5,292 nt of DNA from Actinomycetales bacterium. GTDB lineage: Bacteria > Actinomycetota > Actinomycetes > Actinomycetales > Beutenbergiaceae. The DNA lies in contig JAENWO010000197.1 of assembly GCA_016649925.1 (NCBI GenBank), positions 1 through 5,292 on the forward strand, read 5' to 3'. Made by a program: the position numbers and the translations under genes. Below, one piece after another: positions 1 to 5,292 of the stretch; positions within the stretch are counted from its first letter, which is position 1; every line of letters starts with the position of its first letter. The notes beneath the pieces are model-generated. The model ran no database searches. It had not been told where the DNA came from and saw only the letters and a list, made by a program, of their open reading frames with translations.

Positions 1-314
1 ACCGGTGCCTGCCGCTGCGCGCCGGCGACAATCGGGAGAGCCGCCGCCGGGTCAGTCGTACGTCTGGCCGAGGGGGGCGCTCCCGGCCGCCTCGGCGACG
101 TCCGCGGAGACGGTTCCGACCTCGAGGAGCTCCTCGCGGCCCGCGCCTGCGGAGATGCCCAGGACCAGGACCGGACCGACGCCGGGTGCGAAGAGCTTGT
201 ACTCGAGCACGTCGGGCTTGATGGTGATCGTGTCCTTCGTCAAAAGGACCTGGTCGTAGTGGCCGGCCGGGACCTCAACCTGCTCGTCGAGGCTGAGCAC
301 CTCACCGTTGTCCT

Positions 315-362
315 CTGCTTCGCCTGCGAAGTACTCCTGCTTCGCCTGCGAAGTACTCCTGC
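315..362. repeat. Perfect 22-bp tandem duplication (2.2 copies) causing the frameshift
   Basis: Every base from 315 to 340 equals the base 22 positions downstream; the match fails at 314 and 341. The two full copies are 316-337 and 338-359. Twenty-two is not a multiple of three, so the extra copy puts the downstream lipoprotein sequence out of frame. Each copy contains a perfect inverted repeat, CTTCGC-CT-GCGAAG (318-331 and 340-353). With no divergence between copies, the duplication looks recent. Confidence 0.95.
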
Positions 363-854
363 CGGTAGGCCAGGCCCGGTTCAGGACGTGCTGGCATGAT
401 CACCCCCGCCATCGCGCCGTCCACACCGGCCTCGAACGAGCCCTCCGTGGAGGTGACCTCACCGTTCTCGAACTCGGCGGTGTCCTCGCCGAGATACCAG
501 ACGGTTCCCTCGGAGTCCTGGGCGTACCAGTCGAAGGTGTCTTCGATGACCTCGCCGTCCCGGGTGACGGTGTCCCGCAGGACGCGCGCCTCGATCCCGT
601 TGGCGATCTCCTTGGTGGCGCTGGTGACCGTCACGACAACACGGAGCTCCTGGCCTTCCCCGTCGGTCTCCCGGTAGACCCACCGGGTTCCCGTCTCCAT
701 CGGCCAGTAGTGGTTGTCGATCTCGGTGGGGAAGCTCGCCGGGTCCAGGTCGGCCGGTTCGTCGGCCTGGGGGAGCGCCGATCCGGCGCCCGTTGACGCC
801 CCGCCGGGTTCGGCCCCGCCCTGTGCGCAGCCGCTCGCAAGCGCGAGCACGCCT

Positions 855-883
855 GCCGCCGCGATCGACGCCGCGATCGACGC
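855..883. repeat. 12-bp tandem repeat inside the lipoprotein signal peptide
   Basis: The run repeats exactly with period 12 (unit GCCGCGATCGAC) for about 2.4 copies, with a degenerate third unit (GGCATCGACC) next to it. On the minus strand it encodes the repeated Ser-Ile-Ala-Ala of the signal-peptide hydrophobic core (residues 12-19). The period is a multiple of three, so copy-number change would lengthen or shorten the hydrophobic core by four residues without breaking the frame. Confidence 0.8.
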
Positions 884-909
884 CGGCATCGACCGCCGCG
901 GCACGGGTG

Positions 910-1239
910 TCACGCGCCGTCGCCGTCTTCGCGGTCCTCTTCGGTCCCCACGACCTGGAAGTTCTCATCGAGCTGGACGTCGACCTGGCTGCCATCGGCG
1001 AGGGTCACCTCGACCTCGTACATGCTCTCCTCGTCGCCCACCTCGGTCTCGGTCACCCGTCCACCTCCGGTCTCGGCAAGGGCGGCCTCCGTGGCCATGG
1101 TGAGGTCGGAGCCGGTGATCGCAGTGTCCGAGGCGTCGTCGTCGCTCGAGGCGAATGCCGCCCCGGCGCCCGACACCCCGACCAGAACGATTGCGCCCAG
1201 CGTGATTGCGGTCCTCTTCTTGGCGATGTGCGGTGCCAT
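910..1239 (-). CDS. Small secreted PepSY-domain protein
   Basis: A 109-residue exported protein. Residues 1-30 form a signal peptide: basic HIAKKR, hydrophobic core TLGAIVLVGVSGAG, and an AFA-S cleavage site after residue 30, with no lipobox Cys. A short acidic linker (SSDDDASD) leads into one PepSY domain (about 44-99) showing the family pattern: ATEAALAETGGGRV, then YEVEVTLADGS, then VDVQLDENFQVVG. The C-terminus is strongly acidic (EEDREDGDG). PepSY domains are known from protease propeptides and as stand-alone extracytoplasmic modules near two-component systems; they are thought to inhibit or bind partner proteins. The start ATG 1239 is chosen because GGAGAGGG lies just upstream and a signal peptide begins there. 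The reading frame stays open much further upstream, but that part is antisense to the regulator. The gene is divergent from the regulator-kinase operon and overlaps the lipoprotein gene by 4 bp, so all four probably form one signalling module. The exact partner is unknown. Confidence 0.9.
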   Translation of the reverse strand: MAPHIAKKRTAITLGAIVLVGVSGAGAAFASSDDDASDTAITGSDLTMATEAALAETGGGRVTETEVGDEESMYEVEVTLADGSQVDVQLDENFQVVGTEEDREDGDGA

Positions 1240-1241
1240 GT

Positions 1242-1249
1242 CCCTCTCC
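1242..1249 (-). promoter_or_regulatory. Ribosome binding site of the PepSY gene
   Basis: On the minus strand the sequence reads GGAGAGGG-AC-ATG. The GGAG core is 6 nt from the start codon, which is good Shine-Dalgarno spacing. This supports ATG 1239 over the longer open frame upstream. It is the clearest Shine-Dalgarno sequence at any gene start in the window. Confidence 0.7.
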
Positions 1250-1288
1250 GTTCTCTTGGTTCTCCATCGATCTGATCCTTCATCCCCG

Positions 1289-1322
1289 ACGCTAGACGAG
1301 CCAGATGAGCGGGCGATGAGAG
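1289..1322 (-). promoter_or_regulatory. Probable activator-dependent promoter of the PepSY-lipoprotein operon
   Basis: Read on the minus strand, CTCATC occurs twice with an 11-bp period (1320-1315 and 1309-1304). Nine bases after the second copy comes TAGCGT (1294-1289), which fits the TANNNT -10 pattern. The hexamer expected at -35 with 17-bp spacing is ATCGCC (1317-1312), a poor -35 that lies inside the repeats. Hexamer-N5-hexamer direct repeats are the usual binding layout for OmpR-family dimers. The implied leader is about 40 nt and contains the Shine-Dalgarno sequence. No transcription start has been measured here. Confidence 0.55.
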
Positions 1323-1327
1323 CAGGG

Positions 1328-1343
1328 CGAGCCTCGCGGCTCG
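1328..1343. repeat. Inverted repeat between the divergent promoters
   Basis: CGAGCC and GGCTCG form a perfect 6-bp inverted repeat around TCGC. It sits between the two direct-repeat blocks and upstream of both -10 boxes, so it would not be part of either transcript. If functional it is a DNA-level site, for example for a second regulator. Six-bp palindromes are common at this GC content, so it may be chance. Confidence 0.35.
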
Positions 1344-1368
1344 TCGGCACGCCCGCGGACAGGCGCCG

Positions 1369-1400
1369 TCTCATCTGCCTCTCACCTGCGCGCCTACGAT
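1369..1400 (+). promoter_or_regulatory. Probable autoregulated promoter of the response regulator-kinase operon
   Basis: TCTCATCTGC (1369-1378) and TCTCACCTGC (1380-1389) match at 9 of 10 positions with an 11-bp period. Eight bases after the second core hexamer comes TACGAT (1395-1400), a good TANNNT -10. The -35 position (1372-1377, CATCTG) is poor and lies within the repeats. The layout mirrors the PepSY promoter on the other strand almost to the base. Transcription would start near GTG 1408. The natural candidate activator is the adjacent OmpR-family regulator. Confidence 0.6.
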
Positions 1401-1407
1401 GGTGCAG

Positions 1408-2085
1408 GTGCACATCCTTGTGGTGGAGGACGAGCCGAAGATGGCCCGTCTGCTCCACCGCGGCCTGACCGAGCGAGGCGACATCGTGGAGGTCGCCCCG
1501 ACCGGCGAGACTGCGGTCGCGCTCGCCATGACGGGGGAGTTCGACGTCGTCCTGCTCGATGTCACCCTGCCCGGCATGGACGGCTTCGAGGTCTGCCGGC
1601 GGCTGCGGGCTGCGAAGGTCTGGGCGCCCGTGCTCATGCTCACGGCTCGTAGCGCTGTCGAGGACCGCATCCGGGGACTTGATGCCGGAGCGGACGACTA
1701 CCTGCCCAAGCCGTTCTCCCTGGCGGAGCTGCTCGCCCGGATCCGGGCACTGGTGCGTCGGGGTCCGGTGGTCCGCCCGACGTTGGTGACGATCGGAGAC
1801 CTGACCCTCGACCCGGCCACCCGGCGGGTGTGGCGTGGTGAGCGGGAGATCGCCCTGTCGTCGAAAGAGTTCACCCTGCTCGAGATGTTCATGCGACGAC
1901 CCGATCAGGTGTTCACCCGCGACCGGCTCCTCGCGCACGTCTGGGACATCGCGTACGAGAGCCGGTCGAACGTCGTCGACGTGTACGTGCGCTACCTGCG
2001 GGAGAAGATCGACCGCCCGTTCGGCCGTCGGACCCTGGAGACGGTGCGCGGCGTCGGGTACCGCTTGAGAGACTCCAGTCGATGA
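1408..2085 (+). CDS. OmpR-family two-component response regulator
   Basis: A cytoplasmic transcription factor of 225 residues from GTG 1408. An N-terminal receiver domain (about 2-112) has the acidic pocket E7-D8-E9, phospho-acceptor D51 (VVLLDVTLPG), switch T79 (LMLTAR) and K101 in PKPFSLAELLARI. A C-terminal winged helix (about 125-222) carries the typical LSSKEFTLLEMF, NVVDVYVRYLREKID and TVRGVGYRL segments. All phosphotransfer residues are intact. ATG 1399 (228 residues) and GTG 1402 are possible starts. I prefer 1408 because homologues typically begin directly with M-x-ILVVEDE, no Shine-Dalgarno sequence precedes any candidate, and TACGAT ends 7 nt before 1408, as in leaderless genes. 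ATG 1399 overlaps that -10 box. The stop overlaps the kinase start by 4 bp (ATGA), so the kinase is surely its partner. It resembles the MprA/CutR-like branch, but the exact orthologue cannot be named. Confidence 0.93.
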   Translation: MHILVVEDEPKMARLLHRGLTERGDIVEVAPTGETAVALAMTGEFDVVLLDVTLPGMDGFEVCRRLRAAKVWAPVLMLTARSAVEDRIRGLDAGADDYLPKPFSLAELLARIRALVRRGPVVRPTLVTIGDLTLDPATRRVWRGEREIALSSKEFTLLEMFMRRPDQVFTRDRLLAHVWDIAYESRSNVVDVYVRYLREKIDRPFGRRTLETVRGVGYRLRDSSR

Positions 2086-3443
2086 GGCGCCGGTTGCCCC
2101 TTCGCCTGCGCGTCGCGGCGGTGTTCACCGTCGCGGCAGCGATCACTCTCGTCGGGTTGGGCGTGTTCGTCTACTACGGCGTCGAGGCGACGCTCCTGCG
2201 CCAGGTGCAAGTCTCCCTCGAGGCACAGATGGATGCCCTCGCCGGCCTCCCCGAATCGGGTCGCCAGGACGCGACTGCGGCCATGACCGGCGAGTTCTTC
2301 GGTCAGGTCCTGACTGCCCGGGGAGCTCTCGTGGTCTCCTCGCCGCAGCTCAGTGCTCGCATCGTCGTCGATGACCGGCTCTCGCGGACGCCGGGCCAGG
2401 ATGTGGTGGCCGAGCAGCAGGTGAGGCTCGTCGAGGATGACGAATGGGAAGCCGCACTCCTCCTGCTCCGGCGCGATGGGGACCAGGTGCTGGCGGTCGG
2501 CACATCGAGGGAGGATCTTGACGACGCGCTCTGGGGGGTGCGCACCCAGCTGTTGATCGGCGGGCCGCTGGCCCTCCTCCTGGCTTCCGGGGCGGGCTAC
2601 CTGGCCGCGCGGACGGCGCTGCGGCCGATGGAACGCATGAGGCAGCACGCCGACGCCATCTCCGCACACAGCTCGGGCGAACGCCTGCCGCTACCCGCGG
2701 CACGCGACGAGGTCCGCCGACTGGGTCTCACGCTGAACCAGATGCTCGATCGCCTCGACGCCGGCCTCCAACGCGAACGTCGGTTCGTCGCCGAGGCCAG
2801 CCATGAGCTTCGGACGCCGCTCGCGCTGCTGAAGCTGGAGCTCGACCTCGCGCTCGCGCACCAACGCCCGGCCGACGAGCTCTTGGCCGCCCTGCACTCG
2901 GCGGATGAGGAGGTCGACCGCCTCACGAGGCTCTCCGACGACCTGCTCCTTCTCGCGGCGTCGCAAGATGGTCGATCTCAGCCGGATCGGACCGACGTCG
3001 ACGTCGGCTCGATGCTGGAGACGCTGGCCGCCCGCTTCTCCGCACGGGCCCAGCAGGAAGGTCGCAGGATCACCGTCGCGAGTGAGGGACGCCTTGTCGC
3101 CCGCGCCCACGCGGGGCGCCTCGAACGGGCGCTCAGCAACCTCGTCGACAATGCGCTCCGGCACGGAGCCGGTGACGTCGAGCTCAGTTCCCACGGGAGC
3201 GAAGGTCAGGTCTCGATCTTGGTCATCGACCACGGCACGGGCATGGACGACGCGTTCCGCGCCCGCGCATTCGAGTCCTTCAGCCGCGCGTCGACCGCCC
3301 GGTCACAGGACGGCCAAGGGCTCGGCCTCACCATCGTTCATGCCATCGTCTCCGAGCACCAGGGCACGGTGACCATCGAGAACCGCGCCGGCGGCGACGG
3401 CACCATCGCCAAGATCACGATTCCCGGTCGTCACGCACCGTGA
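2082..3443 (+). CDS. Membrane sensor histidine kinase, partner of the response regulator
   Basis: A 453-residue sensor kinase that phosphorylates the upstream regulator. It has a short basic N-terminus (MRRRLPLRLR), a first membrane helix (about 11-31), an extracytoplasmic region of about 120 residues with no sensor domain I recognise, a second helix (about 157-176), and a HAMP linker (about 177-229). The HisKA helix carries H241 in EASHELRTPLALL. The ATPase domain has an N box (LSNLVDNALRHG, 352-362), a G1 box (DHGTGM, 383-388), an F-box-like FESF (397-400) and a G2 box (GQGLGLTIV, 411-419). All key residues are present and the length is typical. ATG 2082 overlaps the regulator stop as ATGA, indicating translational coupling. 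The divergently encoded PepSY protein and lipoprotein are exported to the compartment where the sensor loop lies, so they are plausible modulators. The signal it detects is unknown. Confidence 0.95.
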   Translation: MRRRLPLRLRVAAVFTVAAAITLVGLGVFVYYGVEATLLRQVQVSLEAQMDALAGLPESGRQDATAAMTGEFFGQVLTARGALVVSSPQLSARIVVDDRLSRTPGQDVVAEQQVRLVEDDEWEAALLLLRRDGDQVLAVGTSREDLDDALWGVRTQLLIGGPLALLLASGAGYLAARTALRPMERMRQHADAISAHSSGERLPLPAARDEVRRLGLTLNQMLDRLDAGLQRERRFVAEASHELRTPLALLKLELDLALAHQRPADELLAALHSADEEVDRLTRLSDDLLLLAASQDGRSQPDRTDVDVGSMLETLAARFSARAQQEGRRITVASEGRLVARAHAGRLERALSNLVDNALRHGAGDVELSSHGSEGQVSILVIDHGTGMDDAFRARAFESFSRASTARSQDGQGLGLTIVHAIVSEHQGTVTIENRAGGDGTIAKITIPGRHAP

Positions 3444-3559
3444 AGTCCCACCGACTCGTCCCGCTCCGATGCATGCGGCTTGGGTGGACGGCGATGATCT
3501 CGCGGCCCTCGTCGCCGATCCGCAGGGGACCCGGTCGTCGGGATGTTCCCCGTGCTAGC

Positions 3560-3575
3560 TAGGCTGGGCGCCATG
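3560..3575 (+). promoter_or_regulatory. Probable -10 box and leaderless start of panB
   Basis: TAGGCT (3560-3565) fits TANNNT and is followed by exactly 7 nt (GGGCGCC) and then ATG 3573. There is no Shine-Dalgarno sequence immediately before this ATG. The arrangement matches the one at the response regulator (TACGAT, 7 nt, GTG). I see no convincing -35. It implies panB has its own promoter rather than depending on read-through from the kinase gene 129 bp upstream. Confidence 0.5.
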
Positions 3576-4436
3576 TCGCAGCAGACGCCGAACGCCGGGT
3601 CCACCTCCGCCCTGCCTCCGGTGGGTCTCACGCCGGCCAAACGGGTGCGGGTCCAGCACCTGCTTGCAGCGAAGGAGCAGGGCGAGCGGCTGACCATGCT
3701 GACCGCGTACGACGCGCCCACGGCCCGCATCTTCGACGCGGCGGGGATCGACATGCTGCTCGTCGGTGACTCGATGGGTGACAACATGCTCGGGCACGAG
3801 AACACGCTGCCGGTGACGATGGACGAGCTCATCCCGGCGGTGCGCGCGGTCTCCCGCGCCACCAAGCGCGCCATGGTGGTGGCAGACCTACCGTTCGGCT
3901 CGTACGAGGCCAGCCCCCAGCAGGCGCTCGCCAGCGCGGTGCGGATGCTCAAGGAGGGCGGCGCGCAGGCGGTGAAGTTCGAGGGCGGCGTGCGGGTGGC
4001 CGAGCACGTCCGGCTCCTCAGCGGTGCCGGCATCCCGGTGGTGGGCCACCTCGGCTTCACCCCGCAGTCGGAGAACATCCTCGGCGGCAAGCGCGTGCAG
4101 GGACGGGGCGACGAGGCCGCCGAGCGGCTCTGCGAGGATGCGCTCGCGCTGCAGGACGCCGGAGCGATCGCCGTCGTGCTGGAGATGGTGCCGGCACCGG
4201 TGGCCGCCCGCGCGAGCGAGATCCTCGCCATCCCCACGATCGGGATCGGCGCCGGTCCCTCGTGCGACGGTCAGGTGCTGGTCTGGCTGGACATGGCCGG
4301 CATGGGTGGCTGGTCGCCACGGTTCGCCAAGCAGTTCGCCCAGATCGGTGCGGAGCTCGAACGGGCGGCAAGTGCCTATGCCTCGGAGGTCCGCGCCGGG
4401 ACGTTCCCGTCCCGCGAGCACGCGTACTGGGACTGA
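3573..4436 (+). CDS. panB: 3-methyl-2-oxobutanoate hydroxymethyltransferase (ketopantoate hydroxymethyltransferase)
   Basis: A cytoplasmic enzyme that transfers a hydroxymethyl group from 5,10-methylene-tetrahydrofolate to 2-oxoisovalerate to give ketopantoate, the first committed step to pantothenate and CoA. The 287-residue product is a full-length TIM-barrel PanB. Signature segments are in order: TMLTAYDAPTARIFD (41-55), VGDSMGDNMLGHENTLPVTMDE (split around D66 and S67), ADLPFGSYEAS with the second metal-binding Asp D105, VKFEGG with K135, VVGHLGFTPQS with H159, LEMVP with the likely catalytic base E204, IPTIGIGAGPSCDGQVLV (221-237), and a C-terminal FPSREHAYWD. Roles of individual residues are from family knowledge. 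A Gln/Thr/Ser/Pro-rich tail of about 20 residues precedes the barrel. ATG 3573 is preferred over in-frame ATG 3543, which would add 10 residues and lies upstream of the -10 box. No other pantothenate gene is in the window. Confidence 0.97.
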   Translation: MSQQTPNAGSTSALPPVGLTPAKRVRVQHLLAAKEQGERLTMLTAYDAPTARIFDAAGIDMLLVGDSMGDNMLGHENTLPVTMDELIPAVRAVSRATKRAMVVADLPFGSYEASPQQALASAVRMLKEGGAQAVKFEGGVRVAEHVRLLSGAGIPVVGHLGFTPQSENILGGKRVQGRGDEAAERLCEDALALQDAGAIAVVLEMVPAPVAARASEILAIPTIGIGAGPSCDGQVLVWLDMAGMGGWSPRFAKQFAQIGAELERAASAYASEVRAGTFPSREHAYWD

Positions 4437-4501
4437 CGCGCACACCTTCAGCGACGGCGAGGCAACCCTCGGTCGGCACGTGGGCGGGGGAAGGTCGTCG
4501 C

Positions 4502-5292
4502 TCAGCTGCCGAGCGGGTGCGCCCGGGCCCAGTCCACGAGAGCGTCGGTGAGGGCGTCGGCGTACTTCTGACGCCCGTCCTCGCTACTCATCACGGCAGA
4601 CTCGGCGGGGTTGCGCATCTCGCCGAGCTCGAGCATCACCGCCGGGCGGCGCGCGAAGTTCAGCGTCGCGAGGTCCGCGCGCTCGGAGATCGCGCCCTGG
4701 ACGACGTTGCTGGGTGCGAATCCCGCCGCCGTCAGGGTCACGACCATCGCGGCGGCCAACGCCTCGCTCGGGGCCTCCTGCGACGGCGAGATCGCCGGCG
4801 AGGCGGTGATGGCGAAGAAGCCCGCCGCGGCGGGGCTCGAGCTGCCGTTCGCGTGCAGGGAGAGCAGGAGGTCAGCATCGGAGTCCTCAGCGAACCGGCC
4901 GCGGACGTCCACGCAGGGTCCGACGCCGTCGTCGTCCTCGCGGGTCAGCAGGACCGTGGCGCTGAGACCCTCGAGCTGCGCAGTGAGGCGGGCGGTGACG
5001 TCGAACGTGAACGCGTGCTCGGGATACCCACTCAGCGACGTGGTGCCCGCGGTGTTGCAGATCTTGGACCCGCCGCGCCCATCGGAGACCTGCTGGTACA
5101 TGCGCGTGGTGCGCTCGACGTTGCCGCCGTTGTGCCCGGCGTCCAGCGCGATGCGCCAGCCCGCCAGCGGTCGGTCCAGCTTGAGCGTCTTCGTCCAGGT
5201 GTCCTCGCCGCCCTCGGTGCGGTAGGACGCCGCGACGCCGGCCGACGACGCGGGCGTGGGCAAGACAGCGGGTGCGGCAGCGGCGGGGACAG
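4502..5292 (-). CDS. N-acetylmuramoyl-L-alanine amidase (Amidase_3 type), 5' end outside the window
   Basis: This enzyme cleaves the amide bond between N-acetylmuramic acid and L-Ala of peptidoglycan outside the membrane. At least 263 residues are present. The frame stays open to the right edge and encodes an Ala/Pro-rich stretch (VPAAAAPAVLPTPASSAG), so the true start and probable export signal lie beyond 5292; TTG 5263 is not a credible start. Numbering from that TTG, the zinc ligands are H44 (LDAGHNGG), E82 (YPEHAFTFDV) and H137 (SLHANG), and the catalytic Glu is E212 (MLELGEMRN). C69 and C117 could form a disulfide. Overall it resembles mycobacterial Ami1/Rv3717, which lacks a separate wall-binding domain; none is visible here. 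The usual LDPGH is LDAGH. The gene converges on panB with a 65-bp gap. It is cell-wall remodelling rather than part of the signalling locus. Confidence 0.93.
   Translation of the reverse strand, partial: VPAAAAPAVLPTPASSAGVAASYRTEGGEDTWTKTLKLDRPLAGWRIALDAGHNGGNVERTTRMYQQVSDGRGGSKICNTAGTTSLSGYPEHAFTFDVTARLTAQLEGLSATVLLTREDDDGVGPCVDVRGRFAEDSDADLLLSLHANGSSSPAAAGFFAITASPAISPSQEAPSEALAAAMVVTLTAAGFAPSNVVQGAISERADLATLNFARRPAVMLELGEMRNPAESAVMSSEDGRQKYADALTDALVDWARAHPLGS

Larger units (their letters stand above)
52..913 (-). pseudogene. Uncharacterised lipoprotein gene, frameshifted by a 22-bp tandem duplication
   Basis: The gene starts at GTG 913, inside the stop of the upstream PepSY gene (GTGA overlap), so the two are probably translationally coupled. 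The N-terminus is a lipoprotein signal: basic MTPVPRR, a hydrophobic stretch, and lipobox LASGC with the lipidated Cys at residue 29, followed by a Gly/Ala/Ser-rich tether. The body (about residue 60 on) has motifs such as NHYWPMETGTRWVYRE, FDWYAQDSEGTVWYLGE and YRQEYFAGEA. I recall these from a widespread family of unnamed secreted actinobacterial proteins; I know no function. After residue 192 the frame shifts, adds 11 foreign residues (GVLRRRSRGQR) and stops at TGA 302-304. Deleting one 22-bp copy (315-362) joins the frames as GEAEDNGEVLSLDEQ and continues to TGA 52-54, giving 279 residues. As read, the product lacks its last 87 residues. It could be a recent knockout, a slippage-switchable gene or an assembly artefact. 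Confidence 0.85.

Noticed and set aside
22..50. CCGGCG/CGCCGG inverted repeat just downstream of the lipoprotein stop
   Set aside because: A 6-bp stem with a 17-nt loop and no T-tract is expected by chance in such GC-rich sequence.
308..796. Plus-strand open frames over the lipoprotein gene (also 5-259, 396-677 and 714-1275)
   Set aside because: They are antisense shadows typical of high-GC DNA. They show no recognisable motif, while the opposite strand encodes a signal peptide, lipobox and a coherent protein.
910..1938. Open minus-strand frame extending the PepSY gene upstream to about 342 residues
   Set aside because: The extra part is antisense to the clearly real response regulator, and its translation is low-complexity Arg/Gly/His-rich. 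A good Shine-Dalgarno sequence and a signal peptide mark the real start at 1239.
3489..3517. Hairpin after the kinase gene (CGGCGATGA paired with CTCGTCGCCG region)
   Set aside because: The stem is about 9 bp including a wobble pair with an 11-nt loop, and there is no T-tract. It starts 45 bp after the stop. It is too weak to call a terminator.
3470..3559. Possible 29-codon ORF between the kinase and panB, starting at ATG 3470
   Set aside because: It has no ribosome binding site, no recognisable motif, and ends within the panB promoter. The gap is better read as intergenic.
4450..4502. Possible bidirectional terminator between panB and the amidase gene (AGCGACG/CGTCGCT, inner CGAGG-CAAC-CCTCG)
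   Set aside because: The outer arms are 39 nt apart and the inner stem is only 5 bp, with no T-run on either strand. A convergent terminator is expected here, but the sequence does not clearly show one.
4502..5263. TTG 5263 as the start of the amidase
   Set aside because: The frame is open to the window edge with an Ala/Pro-rich linker upstream. No export signal lies within the window although the enzyme must act outside the cell, so the gene is partial.

Overview
The window is 5.3 kb of very GC-rich DNA with dense coding and strong G/C bias at third codon positions. GTG starts, two probable leaderless genes and a mycobacterial-type cell-wall amidase point to a high-GC Gram-positive bacterium (Actinomycetia). 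The order cannot be fixed from the sequence; Micrococcales or Propionibacteriales would fit.

Layout. The left half is a divergent signalling locus. On the minus strand lie a small secreted PepSY-domain protein (910-1239) and, overlapping it by 4 bp, a lipoprotein gene (52-913). The lipoprotein gene is broken by a perfect 22-bp tandem duplication (315-362) that shifts the frame; removing one copy restores a 279-residue lipoprotein. On the plus strand lie an OmpR-family response regulator (1408-2085) and its membrane histidine kinase (2082-3443), also overlapping by 4 bp. The right half has panB on the plus strand (3573-4436), for the first committed step of pantothenate/CoA synthesis. Convergent to it is the 3' part of a secreted zinc N-acetylmuramoyl-L-alanine amidase (4502-5292, minus), which runs off the right edge.

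The most informative non-coding stretch is the 168 bp between the PepSY gene and the regulator. It holds two pairs of CTCATC-like hexamers. Each pair has an 11-bp period, faces outward toward its own gene, and sits 8-9 bp before a TANNNT -10 box. Neither promoter has a recognisable -35. This suggests the response regulator activates both its own operon and the PepSY-lipoprotein operon. The two extracytoplasmic products could in turn modulate the kinase. That feedback is inference; the repeats and the gene order are directly visible.

The regulator and panB both show TANNNT, then exactly 7 nt, then a start codon, with no Shine-Dalgarno sequence. Both are probably translated from leaderless mRNA, and this moves the regulator start to GTG 1408. 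I see no RNA gene, CRISPR array, insertion sequence or phage feature. The unusual items are the lipoprotein-gene duplication and the mirrored operators; the rest is ordinary chromosomal content.
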